A stretch of 48,668 bases of DNA from Rhodocyclaceae bacterium (GTDB lineage: Bacteria > Pseudomonadota > Gammaproteobacteria > Burkholderiales > Rhodocyclaceae), in assembly GCA_025353195.1 (NCBI GenBank), contig JANXRC010000021.1, positions 1 to 48,668 of the forward strand, in the 5' to 3' direction. Under the pieces are notes generated by a model that searched no databases, had not been told where the DNA came from, and worked only from the letters and a program-made list of their open reading frames with translations. Each line of letters begins with the position of its first letter. Within the stretch, counting starts at the first letter, position 1. This document shows, piece by piece, positions 1 to 7,222 of this stretch. The position numbers and the translations under genes were made by a program.

Positions 1-67
1 CGACCAGGGAAATGAACATGCCCGAGAACACCGGGTTGCCCCAGGGCGCCTTGCGCAACCACTCGAA
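1..67. repeat. Inverted duplicate of 284-350 at the window edge
   Basis: These 67 bases are the exact reverse complement of positions 284-350, inside the oxidase gene that follows. Identity stops abruptly at base 68, where oxidase-like coding sequence begins in the frame of the downstream gene. An exact inverted copy only 216 bases from its source, at the very end of a sequence, is typical of a chimeric read or an assembly fold-back. A real inverted duplication is possible but less likely. Confidence 0.9.
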
Positions 68-991
68 AAGGTCTCCCGTTTCGCCTTCCTGCTCTACATC
101 CTGTTCCTGCAACTGGCCAGCGCGCACCACCTGCTGTCCGACCCGGGCATGAGCGCGGAATGGAAGGTATTGAATACCTCCTACTTCATGTACTTCGCGG
201 TACTGGCCTCGATGATCCACGGCTTCACGGTTCCGGGTGCGATCGAAGCGGCGCAGCGCAAGAAGGGCTTCACCAACGGCCTGTTCGAGTGGTTGCGCAA
301 GGCGCCCTGGGGCAACCCGGTGTTCTCGGGCATGTTCATTTCCCTGGTCGGTTTCGGCTTCATCGGTGGCATCTCCGGTGTCGTGCTGGGCACCGAGCAG
401 ATCAACATGCTGATGCACAACACCTTCTACGTGCCGGGCCACTTCCATGCCACGGTCGTCGTTGGCACTACGCTGGCCTTCATGTCCATCACCTACCTGC
501 TGGTACCCACGGTGTTCAAGCGTGAAATGATTTTCCCGAAGCTTTGCCAGATCCAGCCCTACCTGTACGGCCTGAGCATGATCGTACTGTCCTTGGTGAT
601 GATGGGTGCCGGCACCCTGGGCGTTTCCCGTCGTCACTGGGACATGGCCTTCTCCGGTGCGCCGTTCCAGTATGAATGGCCGGGTGCTGCCTACCTGATG
701 ATGGGTCTGACCGGTATCTTCGGCGTGATCGCGGTCATCGGTGGCGGTTTGTGGATCCTGCTGGTAGTCGGCTCCCTGCTGTTCGGCAAGAAGCTCGACG
801 GCGGCGCGACCCACGACAAGCCGGTGCCGATCCCGGACCAGTCTGTTGCCGCTGCCGCTTCCGGCACCGGCAGCGAAGAGCACACCACCGTACCGGGCAC
901 AGTGGTACTTGCAATAACACTGCTGGTCTGTTTCGTGCTCTACTACTTCGTGAATTGGAAGTACCTGTCCGAAGTCTGGGGTCTTAGTTGA
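68..991 (+). CDS. Haem-copper cytochrome c oxidase subunit I, 5'-truncated (probably ba3-like)
   Basis: C-terminal part of the catalytic subunit of a haem-copper terminal oxidase, which reduces O2 to water and pumps protons across the inner membrane. The frame is open and oxidase-like from base 68 (KVSRFAFLLYILFLQLASAH), upstream of the Met at 149, so that Met is internal and not the start. The segment HNTFYVPGHFHATVVVG carries the histidines expected near haem and CuB, and several hydrophobic helices follow. The HNTFYVPGHFH form resembles B-type (ba3-like) oxidases; this subtype call is from memory. The gene ends with a hydrophobic anchor (VVLAITLLVCFVLYYFVNW). The 5' part lies outside the window, and bases 1-67 are not its natural upstream sequence. 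Haem O synthase and SCO genes follow, in keeping with oxidase assembly. Confidence 0.85.
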   Translation, partial: KVSRFAFLLYILFLQLASAHHLLSDPGMSAEWKVLNTSYFMYFAVLASMIHGFTVPGAIEAAQRKKGFTNGLFEWLRKAPWGNPVFSGMFISLVGFGFIGGISGVVLGTEQINMLMHNTFYVPGHFHATVVVGTTLAFMSITYLLVPTVFKREMIFPKLCQIQPYLYGLSMIVLSLVMMGAGTLGVSRRHWDMAFSGAPFQYEWPGAAYLMMGLTGIFGVIAVIGGGLWILLVVGSLLFGKKLDGGATHDKPVPIPDQSVAAAASGTGSEEHTTVPGTVVLAITLLVCFVLYYFVNWKYLSEVWGLS

Positions 992-993
992 TG

Positions 994-1036
994 CCTGACT
1001 GAATCAGGAATCAGGTTTCCCGCACTCCGGTGCGGG
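994..1036 (+). terminator. Two small stem-loops after the oxidase gene
   Basis: CCTGA/TCAGG (994-998 with 1004-1008) is followed by a perfect 7-bp stem, CCCGCAC/GTGCGGG (1019-1025 with 1030-1036), closing a TCCG loop. The position just after the oxidase stop suits a terminator or mRNA-end structure. There is no T-run after it, so intrinsic termination is uncertain. Confidence 0.45.
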
Positions 1037-1039
1037 GAG

Positions 1040-1082
1040 CCTGCCTGAATCGGACTTTGCAAACAGGCCCGATTCAGGCAGG
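1040..1082. repeat. 14-bp perfect inverted repeat upstream of ctaB
   Basis: CCTGCCTGAATCGG (1040-1053) is repeated in inverted form as CCGATTCAGGCAGG (1069-1082) around a 15-base spacer. It lies between the oxidase and the haem O synthase. It may be a transcript hairpin that partly isolates ctaB, or a protein-binding site; the sequence does not decide. Confidence 0.6.
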
Positions 1083-1124
1083 TTACGATAGCGAACAATC
1101 AGGACGACGCCCCGCGAACAAACC

Positions 1125-2015
1125 ATGGAATCAACGCTGCCCACAAAACAATCCTCCGGCTTGACGTTTCGAGCCATCGCCGGAGTGTTCAAGCTGCGCA
1201 TCGGCGTTGTCATCACCTTCACCGCACTGGCCGGCCTGTCGGTGAGCGCCGGGCCCAGCTTGAGCCTAGCGCAGTTGATAACCCTGACCCTCGCCGTGCT
1301 GATTTCCTCGGCCAGCGCAGGCGCCTTCAACCAGTATTACGAGCACGACACCGATCCCCTGATGTCGCGCACGCGCAATCGTCCGTTCGCCACCGGAGAA
1401 ATCAAGCACGGTCCGGTCTGGCTGCTGGTCATCTTCGGCCTGATGGCGCTGTCCGTCGCCGCCGCGTGGATAGCACTCAATGCCTGGTCGGCGCTGTTTA
1501 CCTTCCTCGGCGCCTTCTTCTACGCCATCGTCTACACGGTCTGGCTGAAACGTCGCACCTGGCTCAACATCGTCTTTGGCGGCCTGGCTGGCAGTTGGGC
1601 CGTGCTGGCGGGGGCCACCGCCGCCGACCCGCATCTCGGCGCCGTACCGCTGACCTTGGCTTTAGTGCTTTTCCTGTGGACGCCGCCGCACTTCTGGAGC
1701 CTGGCCATCGCCTACCGCGACGACTACGCTGCTGCAGGAGTGCCGATGCTGCCCGTGGTGGTGGGCGACAAACGTGCCGCGCAAACCATTTTTGCCAGCA
1801 CCCTGGTGCTGGTCGCCGCTTCCTTCCTGCCGCTGGCCTTCGGCCTCGGTGCCATTTACTTCGCCGGAGCCACCGTTGGTGGCTTCCTGTTCGTGCAGAA
1901 GGCATGGCGGCTGGCACGCAACACCAACCGCGAAACCGCCATGAGCTGCTTCCATGCCTCGCTGGCGCAGTTGACCCTGGTGCTCACGGCTGCGATCATC
2001 GACGCCCGTTTTTAA
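1125..2015 (+). CDS. ctaB: Haem O synthase (protohaem IX farnesyltransferase)
   Basis: UbiA-family membrane prenyltransferase of 296 aa that transfers a farnesyl group to protohaem IX, making haem O for the neighbouring oxidase. The first Asp-rich motif is visible as NQYYEHDTDPLMSRTRNRP, and the second conserved loop as YRDDYAAAGVPMLPVV. Several transmembrane helices are obvious. The ATG at 1125 gives a normal family length; only a weak purine-rich stretch precedes it. The SCO gene begins 12 bases after the stop, so the two are probably co-transcribed as oxidase assembly factors. It is also called cyoE in other genomes. Confidence 0.95.
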   Translation: MESTLPTKQSSGLTFRAIAGVFKLRIGVVITFTALAGLSVSAGPSLSLAQLITLTLAVLISSASAGAFNQYYEHDTDPLMSRTRNRPFATGEIKHGPVWLLVIFGLMALSVAAAWIALNAWSALFTFLGAFFYAIVYTVWLKRRTWLNIVFGGLAGSWAVLAGATAADPHLGAVPLTLALVLFLWTPPHFWSLAIAYRDDYAAAGVPMLPVVVGDKRAAQTIFASTLVLVAASFLPLAFGLGAIYFAGATVGGFLFVQKAWRLARNTNRETAMSCFHASLAQLTLVLTAAIIDARF

Positions 2016-2027
2016 GCCGTCGCTCCC

Positions 2028-2906
2028 ATGATCCGTCCCTTGCTCAATGCCGCTGTCGCGGCAGTCATGCTTGCCGCTGCGCCAGGAGTCGGCGCCGACG
2101 ACACGGCGCCAGGGCCGAAACTCGTGGAACGCCCCCAGGGCGCACGCACCGGCCTGGTACTCAACACGCTCGACGACAAGGCGGCGCTGCAACTGTCGCA
2201 GAGCGTGATCGGCAAGCCCGTCGGCGACCATGTGCTGCTCGATCGCGAAGGGCGACCGACACCCCTTTCAAAATATGGCGGCAAGCCGCTGCTGGTGAAT
2301 TTTGTCTACACGGCCTGCTTCCAGGTCTGCCCGACGACCACGAAGAATCTGCAAAAAGCCGTGGAGGGCACGGTCAACGTACTTGGAGCTGACCGTTTCA
2401 ATATTGTCAGCATCGGCTTCAACCAGCCCTTCGACTCCCCCCAGGCGATGAAAGCCTTTGCCTTCCAGTACGGCATCCACTTGCCCAACTGGGAATTCCT
2501 CAGCCCGGCCGCAGCCATCGTCGGCGATCTGACGCAGAATTTCGGCTTCAGCTATGTGGCCACCAGCGCTGGCTTCGACCACATGAACCAGGTCACCCTG
2601 GTCGATGCCGATGGCAAGATTTTCCGGCAGATCTATGGCGAGACCTTCACTGCCGCAGACCTGGCGGAACCCCTCAAGGCGATGATCACCGGCTCCCCCA
2701 TCCCGCCGCAGACCAGCACCCTGGCCGAGATCGTCGACCGCGTCAGGATCCTATGCTCGGTGTATGACCCCATCAGCGGCAAATACCGCACCAACTATGC
2801 GCTGTATTTCGACATTGCCGGTTTCGTCACCTTCTTGATCTTCATGGTCTGGCTGGCCTTCAGCTTCATGAAGAATCGCCGCAGCGACAAGATTCAATCC
2901 GGTTGA
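2028..2906 (+). CDS. SCO1/SenC-family copper chaperone
   Basis: Thioredoxin-fold protein of 292 aa that probably delivers or reduces copper for the CuA/CuB centres of the oxidase, in the periplasm. It has an N-terminal signal segment (MIRPLLNAAVAAVMLAAAPG), the copper-binding pair CFQVC around residues 97-101, and a downstream His in GFDHMNQVTLVDADGKI. It also has a hydrophobic segment near the C-terminus (FVTFLIFMVWLAFSFM), which is not universal in the family and suggests a second anchor. The residues just after the signal core (GVGADDTA) are encoded by a copy of the window's 26-bp dispersed repeat. Confidence 0.9.
   Translation: MIRPLLNAAVAAVMLAAAPGVGADDTAPGPKLVERPQGARTGLVLNTLDDKAALQLSQSVIGKPVGDHVLLDREGRPTPLSKYGGKPLLVNFVYTACFQVCPTTTKNLQKAVEGTVNVLGADRFNIVSIGFNQPFDSPQAMKAFAFQYGIHLPNWEFLSPAAAIVGDLTQNFGFSYVATSAGFDHMNQVTLVDADGKIFRQIYGETFTAADLAEPLKAMITGSPIPPQTSTLAEIVDRVRILCSVYDPISGKYRTNYALYFDIAGFVTFLIFMVWLAFSFMKNRRSDKIQSG
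2083..2107 (-). repeat. Dispersed 26-bp repeat, copy 1 (in SCO gene)
   Basis: This is a reverse-orientation copy of the element whose forward core is TCGCC(A/G)GCGCCGACTC. It encodes the residues GVGADDTA beside the SCO signal peptide. In this copy the centre is the perfect palindrome GTCGGCGCCGAC. Confidence 0.7.
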
Positions 2907-3001
2907 TTCGAGTCAAGTCGGAATGCTCCCGACTTGCATATCATCAAGCGCTAATAGTCGGCATTCGTCAACTAGTCCCGGCGTCATGGAACCCCCTCAA
3001 C

Positions 3002-4585
3002 GTGAGCGTACACGCAGCCTTGCGCGGCAACGCGCAAACCCTCTTCGAACGCATCGAGAACTCTTTCGATGGGTCGTTTGGCGGCGCCGACAATCCGCTG
3101 CGGCATCTGGGTGCCTTGGGCCTGTATTTCCTCTGGATTCTGGTGGCCACCGGGCTCTATCTCTACGCGGTGCTGGATACCAGCATCCAGGGCGTCTACA
3201 CCTCCATCGGCCACCTGTCGCAGGAACAGTGGTATCTGGGCGGCATACTGCGCAGCCTGCATCGCTATGCCTCCGACGCTTTCGTGCTGGTCATGATGCT
3301 GCATCTGGTCCGGGAGTGGGCGTACGGTCGCTACTACGGCTTCCGTCTCTATTCGTGGGTCACCGGCGTGCCGCTGATCTGGCTGGCCTATGTCTCCGGC
3401 ATCGGCGGCTACTGGATCGTCTGGGATCGCCTGGCACAGTTCTCCGCCATCGCCACCACGGAACTGCTGGACTGGCTGCCCTTTTTCAACGAGCCGACGG
3501 CACGCAACTTTCTCGCCCCCGACTCGATCAATGACCGCTTCTTCACCGTGCTGGTGTTCATTCACATCGGCATTCCGCTGATGCTGATCCTCGGTCTCTG
3601 GGCCCATGTCAATCGCATCAGCCGGGTGGACTACCTGCCTTCGCGGCGACTGATGCTGGGAACCCTGGCCAGCCTTCTGGCATTGGCCCTGATCAAGCCG
3701 GCGCTGAGCGAAGCGCCCGCCAACCTGGCCCTGGTCCCTGCCGGCCTGCCGCTGGACTGGTTCATCCTGTTCATTCATCCGCTAACCGACATCACCTCGC
3801 CTGTGGCGGTGTGGACACTGGTATTCGGCGCCACGATCCTGCTCTTCGCGCTGCCTTTTCTGCCCCATCCAAAGGCTCAGCCCGTCGCCCTGGTCGATGC
3901 GGCCAACTGCAACGGTTGCAGCCGCTGCCACGCCGATTGTCCGTATGAAGCAGTCACCATGGCGATTCATCCCGACAAACCGGGCCACAAGATCGCCATG
4001 GTCGATCCCGACCTGTGTGCCGGTTGCGGCATCTGCGCCGGTTCGTGTCCCTCGTCGACCCCATTCCGCAGCCAGGAAAGACTGGTGACAGGCATCGACA
4101 TGCCGCAGCAACCAGTCGATGTCATGCGCCGGCAACTCGAAGCACAACTGGCGCGGCTCGGGACGCAAGCTGCCGGAAAGACCAAGCTGGTGGTCTTCGG
4201 CTGCGATCAAGGGGTCGATGTGCGCGGCCTGGAAACTGCGGACACCGCTGCCATCAGCCTGCTATGCACCGGGATGCTGCCGCCGTCCTTCATCGAATAT
4301 GCGCTGCGCAGCGGCGTCGACGGCATCATGGTCACGGGGTGTCGCGAGGGCGGCTGCGATTTTCGCCTCGGCATGCAATGGACCCAGGAGCGTCTTGCCC
4401 ACCAGCGCGAACCGCATTTGCGCAGCCTCGTGCCACAGGATCGGCTGCGGCTGGTTTTTGCATCGCGCAGCGAGAGCAAACTAGTCGCCGCCGCCGCAAA
4501 GGAATTCAGGACTCAGCTCGAAACCCGGTTGGTTACAAGCAGCAAACCGCCCGCATATTCCCGGAGAACACTTCATCATGCCTAA
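3002..4585 (+). CDS. Cytochrome b - 2x[4Fe-4S] ferredoxin - MvhD/FlpD-like fusion
   Basis: Putative membrane electron-transfer protein of about 527 aa. Residues 1-280 resemble the four-helix, two-haem N-terminal cytochrome b module; likely His ligands are in LHRYASDAF, MMLHLVREW, VFIHIGIP and GLWAHVNR. Next come two ferredoxin motifs, CNGCSRCHADCP and CAGCGICAGSCP. Residues 380-500 resemble the iron-sulfur subunit MvhD/FlpD of methyl-viologen hydrogenase-heterodisulfide reductase complexes (LLCTGMLPPSFIEYAL, VTGCREGGCDFRLG). The open frame extends back to a TTG at 2903 overlapping the SCO stop, but homology to cytochrome b begins about at the GTG at 3002, which I chose. The architecture suggests electron exchange between quinol/haem b and a low-potential FeS or flavin partner; that is inference. 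The next gene overlaps its end by 8 bases. Confidence 0.8.
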   Translation: MSVHAALRGNAQTLFERIENSFDGSFGGADNPLRHLGALGLYFLWILVATGLYLYAVLDTSIQGVYTSIGHLSQEQWYLGGILRSLHRYASDAFVLVMMLHLVREWAYGRYYGFRLYSWVTGVPLIWLAYVSGIGGYWIVWDRLAQFSAIATTELLDWLPFFNEPTARNFLAPDSINDRFFTVLVFIHIGIPLMLILGLWAHVNRISRVDYLPSRRLMLGTLASLLALALIKPALSEAPANLALVPAGLPLDWFILFIHPLTDITSPVAVWTLVFGATILLFALPFLPHPKAQPVALVDAANCNGCSRCHADCPYEAVTMAIHPDKPGHKIAMVDPDLCAGCGICAGSCPSSTPFRSQERLVTGIDMPQQPVDVMRRQLEAQLARLGTQAAGKTKLVVFGCDQGVDVRGLETADTAAISLLCTGMLPPSFIEYALRSGVDGIMVTGCREGGCDFRLGMQWTQERLAHQREPHLRSLVPQDRLRLVFASRSESKLVAAAAKEFRTQLETRLVTSSKPPAYSRRTLHHA

Positions 4586-5075
4586 ACCCGCCGCCATAGT
4601 CGGCCAGACCATCCTTTATGGCGCATTTGCCGCCTTCATCGGCTACTTCGCCACCGCGCCCACCTACACGCAGATACCGAACGACGTGGCCCTGATCAAG
4701 CTCTCGATGAGTCACCTGGGAGGCCGCGAGTGTCGCAAGCGCAGCCCCGAGGAACTGGCCAAGCTGCCGCCCAACATGCGCGCGCCGCTGGACTGCCCGC
4801 GCGGGCGCTCCGACATCAAGTTGCAGCTTGAGCTCGATGGCAAGCCGATGTTCGAAACGGTGATGCATCCCACCGGACTTTCCGGAGACGGCGTGTCCAC
4901 TGTCTACAAACGCTTCGAGGTCAAGGCCGGCACCTACCAACTCGCCGTGAAGATGAACGACAACCTGGTCAATCCCGGCTTCAACCACGTCAAGGAGGCG
5001 CAGGTCACACTGAAGCCGGCGCAGGTACTGGTGGTCGACTTCAATCCGGACAAGGGTGGCCTGTTCTTCCAGTAA
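4578..5075 (+). CDS. Small membrane-anchored protein of unknown function between the two cytochrome b fusions
   Basis: 165-aa protein with one N-terminal hydrophobic segment (ILYGAFAAFIGYFATAPTY) and a soluble remainder rich in beta-type sequence, probably exposed on the periplasmic side. It has two Cys (in RECRK and LDCPRG) that could bind metal or form a disulfide. I do not recognise a named family. The start overlaps the previous gene by 8 bases, so translation is probably coupled, and a second cytochrome b fusion follows. That position suggests an accessory subunit of one or both cytochromes, which is inference from context only. Confidence 0.8.
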   Translation: MPKPAAIVGQTILYGAFAAFIGYFATAPTYTQIPNDVALIKLSMSHLGGRECRKRSPEELAKLPPNMRAPLDCPRGRSDIKLQLELDGKPMFETVMHPTGLSGDGVSTVYKRFEVKAGTYQLAVKMNDNLVNPGFNHVKEAQVTLKPAQVLVVDFNPDKGGLFFQ

Positions 5076-5090
5076 ATGCAAATGCGAATT

Positions 5091-5150
5091 GAACTCCCCC
5101 ACCCCAACCCCCGCCCGGGCGGGGGTGACCGTTAGCTCGCTACGCTCGAC
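5091..5150 (+). repeat. Intergenic GC-rich hairpin element (REP-like), copy 1
   Basis: It contains an 18-bp perfect palindrome of C5GC3/G3CG5 at 5108-5125, followed by GGTGACC and a tail, GCTCGCTACGCTCG. The same arrangement of hairpin, GGTGACC and GCTCGCT-GCTCG recurs at 28408-28470. It fills most of the gap before the second cytochrome b gene. Confidence 0.75.
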
Positions 5151-5224
5151 AGTGACGGTGTACTTCGCTCATCGCAACGAGTGCATTCCACATTAATTCC
5201 CATCCTTCTGCGCGGATCAAGACC

Positions 5225-7138
5225 ATGCTGACCCTCCTTCAAAAACTCGTGCGCTGGTTCTTCATGCGTGCGGAGAACCTGTTCAACGTCGCCTTCGGCG
5301 AAAAGATCAACCCTTTCTACCATCTCGGGACCATCACCTTCTGGCAGTTCTGGCTGCTAATCGGTACCGGGATCTATCTCTACATTTTTGCCGAGACCGG
5401 CGTGCACGATGCCTACCAGTCGGTGCAACGCATTACCCACGACCAATGGTGGGCCGGCGGCATCATGCGCAGCGTGCATCGCTATGCCACGGACGGCATG
5501 ATCCTGACCATGCTGCTGCATCTGCTGCGGCACTTCGCCTATGACCGCTATCGCGGCTTCCGCTGGTTCTCCTGGGTCACCGGTGTCGCCCTGATCTGGC
5601 TGGTGTATGTCTCGGGCCTCAACGGCTTCATGCTGGTGTGGGACAAGCTGGCGCAGTTCGTGGTCGTGGCGATCGCCGAGTGGTTCGACGTGCTGCCGAT
5701 GTTCAATGGCACCCTGATTCGCAACTTCATCTATCAGCAAAACGTCACCAGCCGGCTGTTTACCCTGCTCGCCTTCATCCATCTCGGCGCGCCGCTGATC
5801 GCCGGAGTCCTGGCCTGGGTTCATGTGCAGAGGGTACCGCGCGCCCACATCAATCCGCCGCGCCCGATTGCCATCGCCGTGACCGTCATGTTCATCGCGC
5901 TCGCCCTGGTCAAGCCGATTGTCAGCCAGGGCGGCGAGGCGGACATGCTGGTGGTGCCCACCAACATCCAGTTCGACTGGTTCCAGATGCCGGTGCTGGC
6001 ACTGGTCTATGTCGTCAACCCCCTGTATCTCTGGTTCGGCGTAATCGGCTTCACCGGCCTTCTGTTCCTCACCCCATGGCTACCGCCCAAACGCCGTGGC
6101 ACGGCGCTGGCAGAGGCCGCAGTCACCTTCCACCCGGATCACAGGACGGTCCCCATCCGGTTCGACGAAACCCTGCTGGATGCGGGCCTGCGGCAGGAAA
6201 TCAACCTGCCCTACGAATGCCGCAACGGCGGCTGCGGCCAGTGCAAATGCACCGTACTGAGCGGCAACGTCGACCCTGGCCTCTATCAACCGAGCGCGCT
6301 GTCGGCCGAAGAACGCGCGGCAGGCAAGGTGCTGCTGTGCTGCGCCACCGCACTCGGCGACGTCGAGATCGAATACGAAGCGTCGGCCACGCCCAGCGCC
6401 ATCCGCCAATACACGGCCCGTGTGGCGACGATGGAAAAGCTCACCCACGACGTCATGCGCGTCCTGCTCAAGCTGCCGGAGGGGCAACAGATCCCGTTCA
6501 GGGCCGGGCAGTACATCAACATCATTCTTGACGATGGACAACGCCGCGCCTTCTCCTTCGCCAATCCGCCGCACCAGGCAGCCCTGATCGAACTGCAGAT
6601 TCGCCTGATGCCGGGCGGCCGCTACACCACGCATGTATTCGAACAGATGCGGATAGGCGACACTGTGACGTTCGAAGGCCCGCTGGGCGATTTTTCCCTG
6701 CGCGAATCGGAGCGGCCGATCGTTTTCGTCGCCGGCGCAACAGGCTTCGCACCGGTCAAGAGCATGGTCGAGGATGCCTTCCATCGCGGCCTCAAGCGCC
6801 CCATCTATCTATACTGGGGCGTGCGCAAGCTGGCCGACCTGTATCTGCCCGATCTGCCGCAGGACTGGGCGCGTGACCACGAAAACTTCCACTTCATTCC
6901 GGTGCTGTCGGATGCTGCACCCGACGACAAATGGAGCGGTCGCACCGGCCTGGTGCACGAAGCCATTCTGGAAGACTTCCCGGACCTCAAGGGCCATGAG
7001 ATCTACGCCTGCGGCTCCGTGAAAATGGTCGAGGCAATCTTCCCCACGCTGAAGAATCAGGGCGCCGAAGAAGGCATGTGCTTCTCCGATGCCTTCACCA
7101 TCTCCGGGCGCTCGATGGCATTCCAGCCGAAACAATAG
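5225..7138 (+). CDS. Cytochrome b - [2Fe-2S] ferredoxin - FAD/NAD(P)H reductase fusion
   Basis: 637-aa membrane protein. Residues 1-285 are a cytochrome b module closely similar in layout to the one two genes upstream (HRYATDGMI, LLHLLRHFAYDRY, FIHLGAP and WVHVQR as His-bearing segments). A plant-type [2Fe-2S] domain follows (CRNGGCGQCKC, with a final Cys in LLCCA), then a ferredoxin-reductase domain with an FAD motif (RAFSFANPP), a nucleotide-binding loop (GATGFAPVKS) and YACGSVKMVEA near the end. The C-terminal half matches oxygenase reductases such as PaaE or phenol hydroxylase P5. The likely reaction is electron transfer between NAD(P)H and the quinone pool or a partner through haem b; direction cannot be read from the sequence. 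The ATG at 5225 gives the expected cytochrome b N-terminus. Confidence 0.85.
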   Translation: MLTLLQKLVRWFFMRAENLFNVAFGEKINPFYHLGTITFWQFWLLIGTGIYLYIFAETGVHDAYQSVQRITHDQWWAGGIMRSVHRYATDGMILTMLLHLLRHFAYDRYRGFRWFSWVTGVALIWLVYVSGLNGFMLVWDKLAQFVVVAIAEWFDVLPMFNGTLIRNFIYQQNVTSRLFTLLAFIHLGAPLIAGVLAWVHVQRVPRAHINPPRPIAIAVTVMFIALALVKPIVSQGGEADMLVVPTNIQFDWFQMPVLALVYVVNPLYLWFGVIGFTGLLFLTPWLPPKRRGTALAEAAVTFHPDHRTVPIRFDETLLDAGLRQEINLPYECRNGGCGQCKCTVLSGNVDPGLYQPSALSAEERAAGKVLLCCATALGDVEIEYEASATPSAIRQYTARVATMEKLTHDVMRVLLKLPEGQQIPFRAGQYINIILDDGQRRAFSFANPPHQAALIELQIRLMPGGRYTTHVFEQMRIGDTVTFEGPLGDFSLRESERPIVFVAGATGFAPVKSMVEDAFHRGLKRPIYLYWGVRKLADLYLPDLPQDWARDHENFHFIPVLSDAAPDDKWSGRTGLVHEAILEDFPDLKGHEIYACGSVKMVEAIFPTLKNQGAEEGMCFSDAFTISGRSMAFQPKQ

Positions 7139-7183
7139 GCAGGCAATCGCCTGCGATGCGGTCCCCGACCGAGAGGTCGGGGA
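7139..7183. terminator. Tandem hairpins between convergent genes
   Basis: GCAGGC-AATC-GCCTGC (7139-7154) sits directly after the stop of the cytochrome b fusion. It is followed by a perfect 9-bp stem, TCCCCGACC-GAGA-GGTCGGGGA (7162-7183). The gene on the other strand ends at 7223, so this is a plausible bidirectional terminator even though T-runs are weak. Confidence 0.65.
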
Positions 7184-7222
7184 TCTGATCCATTCCGCTC
7201 CGGAAAGAGTCTTTGCGCTCAC

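Noticed and set aside
149-991. Treating the ATG at 149 as the start of a 280-aa oxidase protein
   Set aside because: The frame upstream to base 68 is clearly oxidase sequence, so 149 is internal and the gene is truncated by the window edge.
2903-3001. The TTG at 2903 as start of the first cytochrome b fusion
   Set aside because: The added 33 residues do not look like cytochrome b, and the GTG at 3002 fits the family N-terminus. Not fully excluded.
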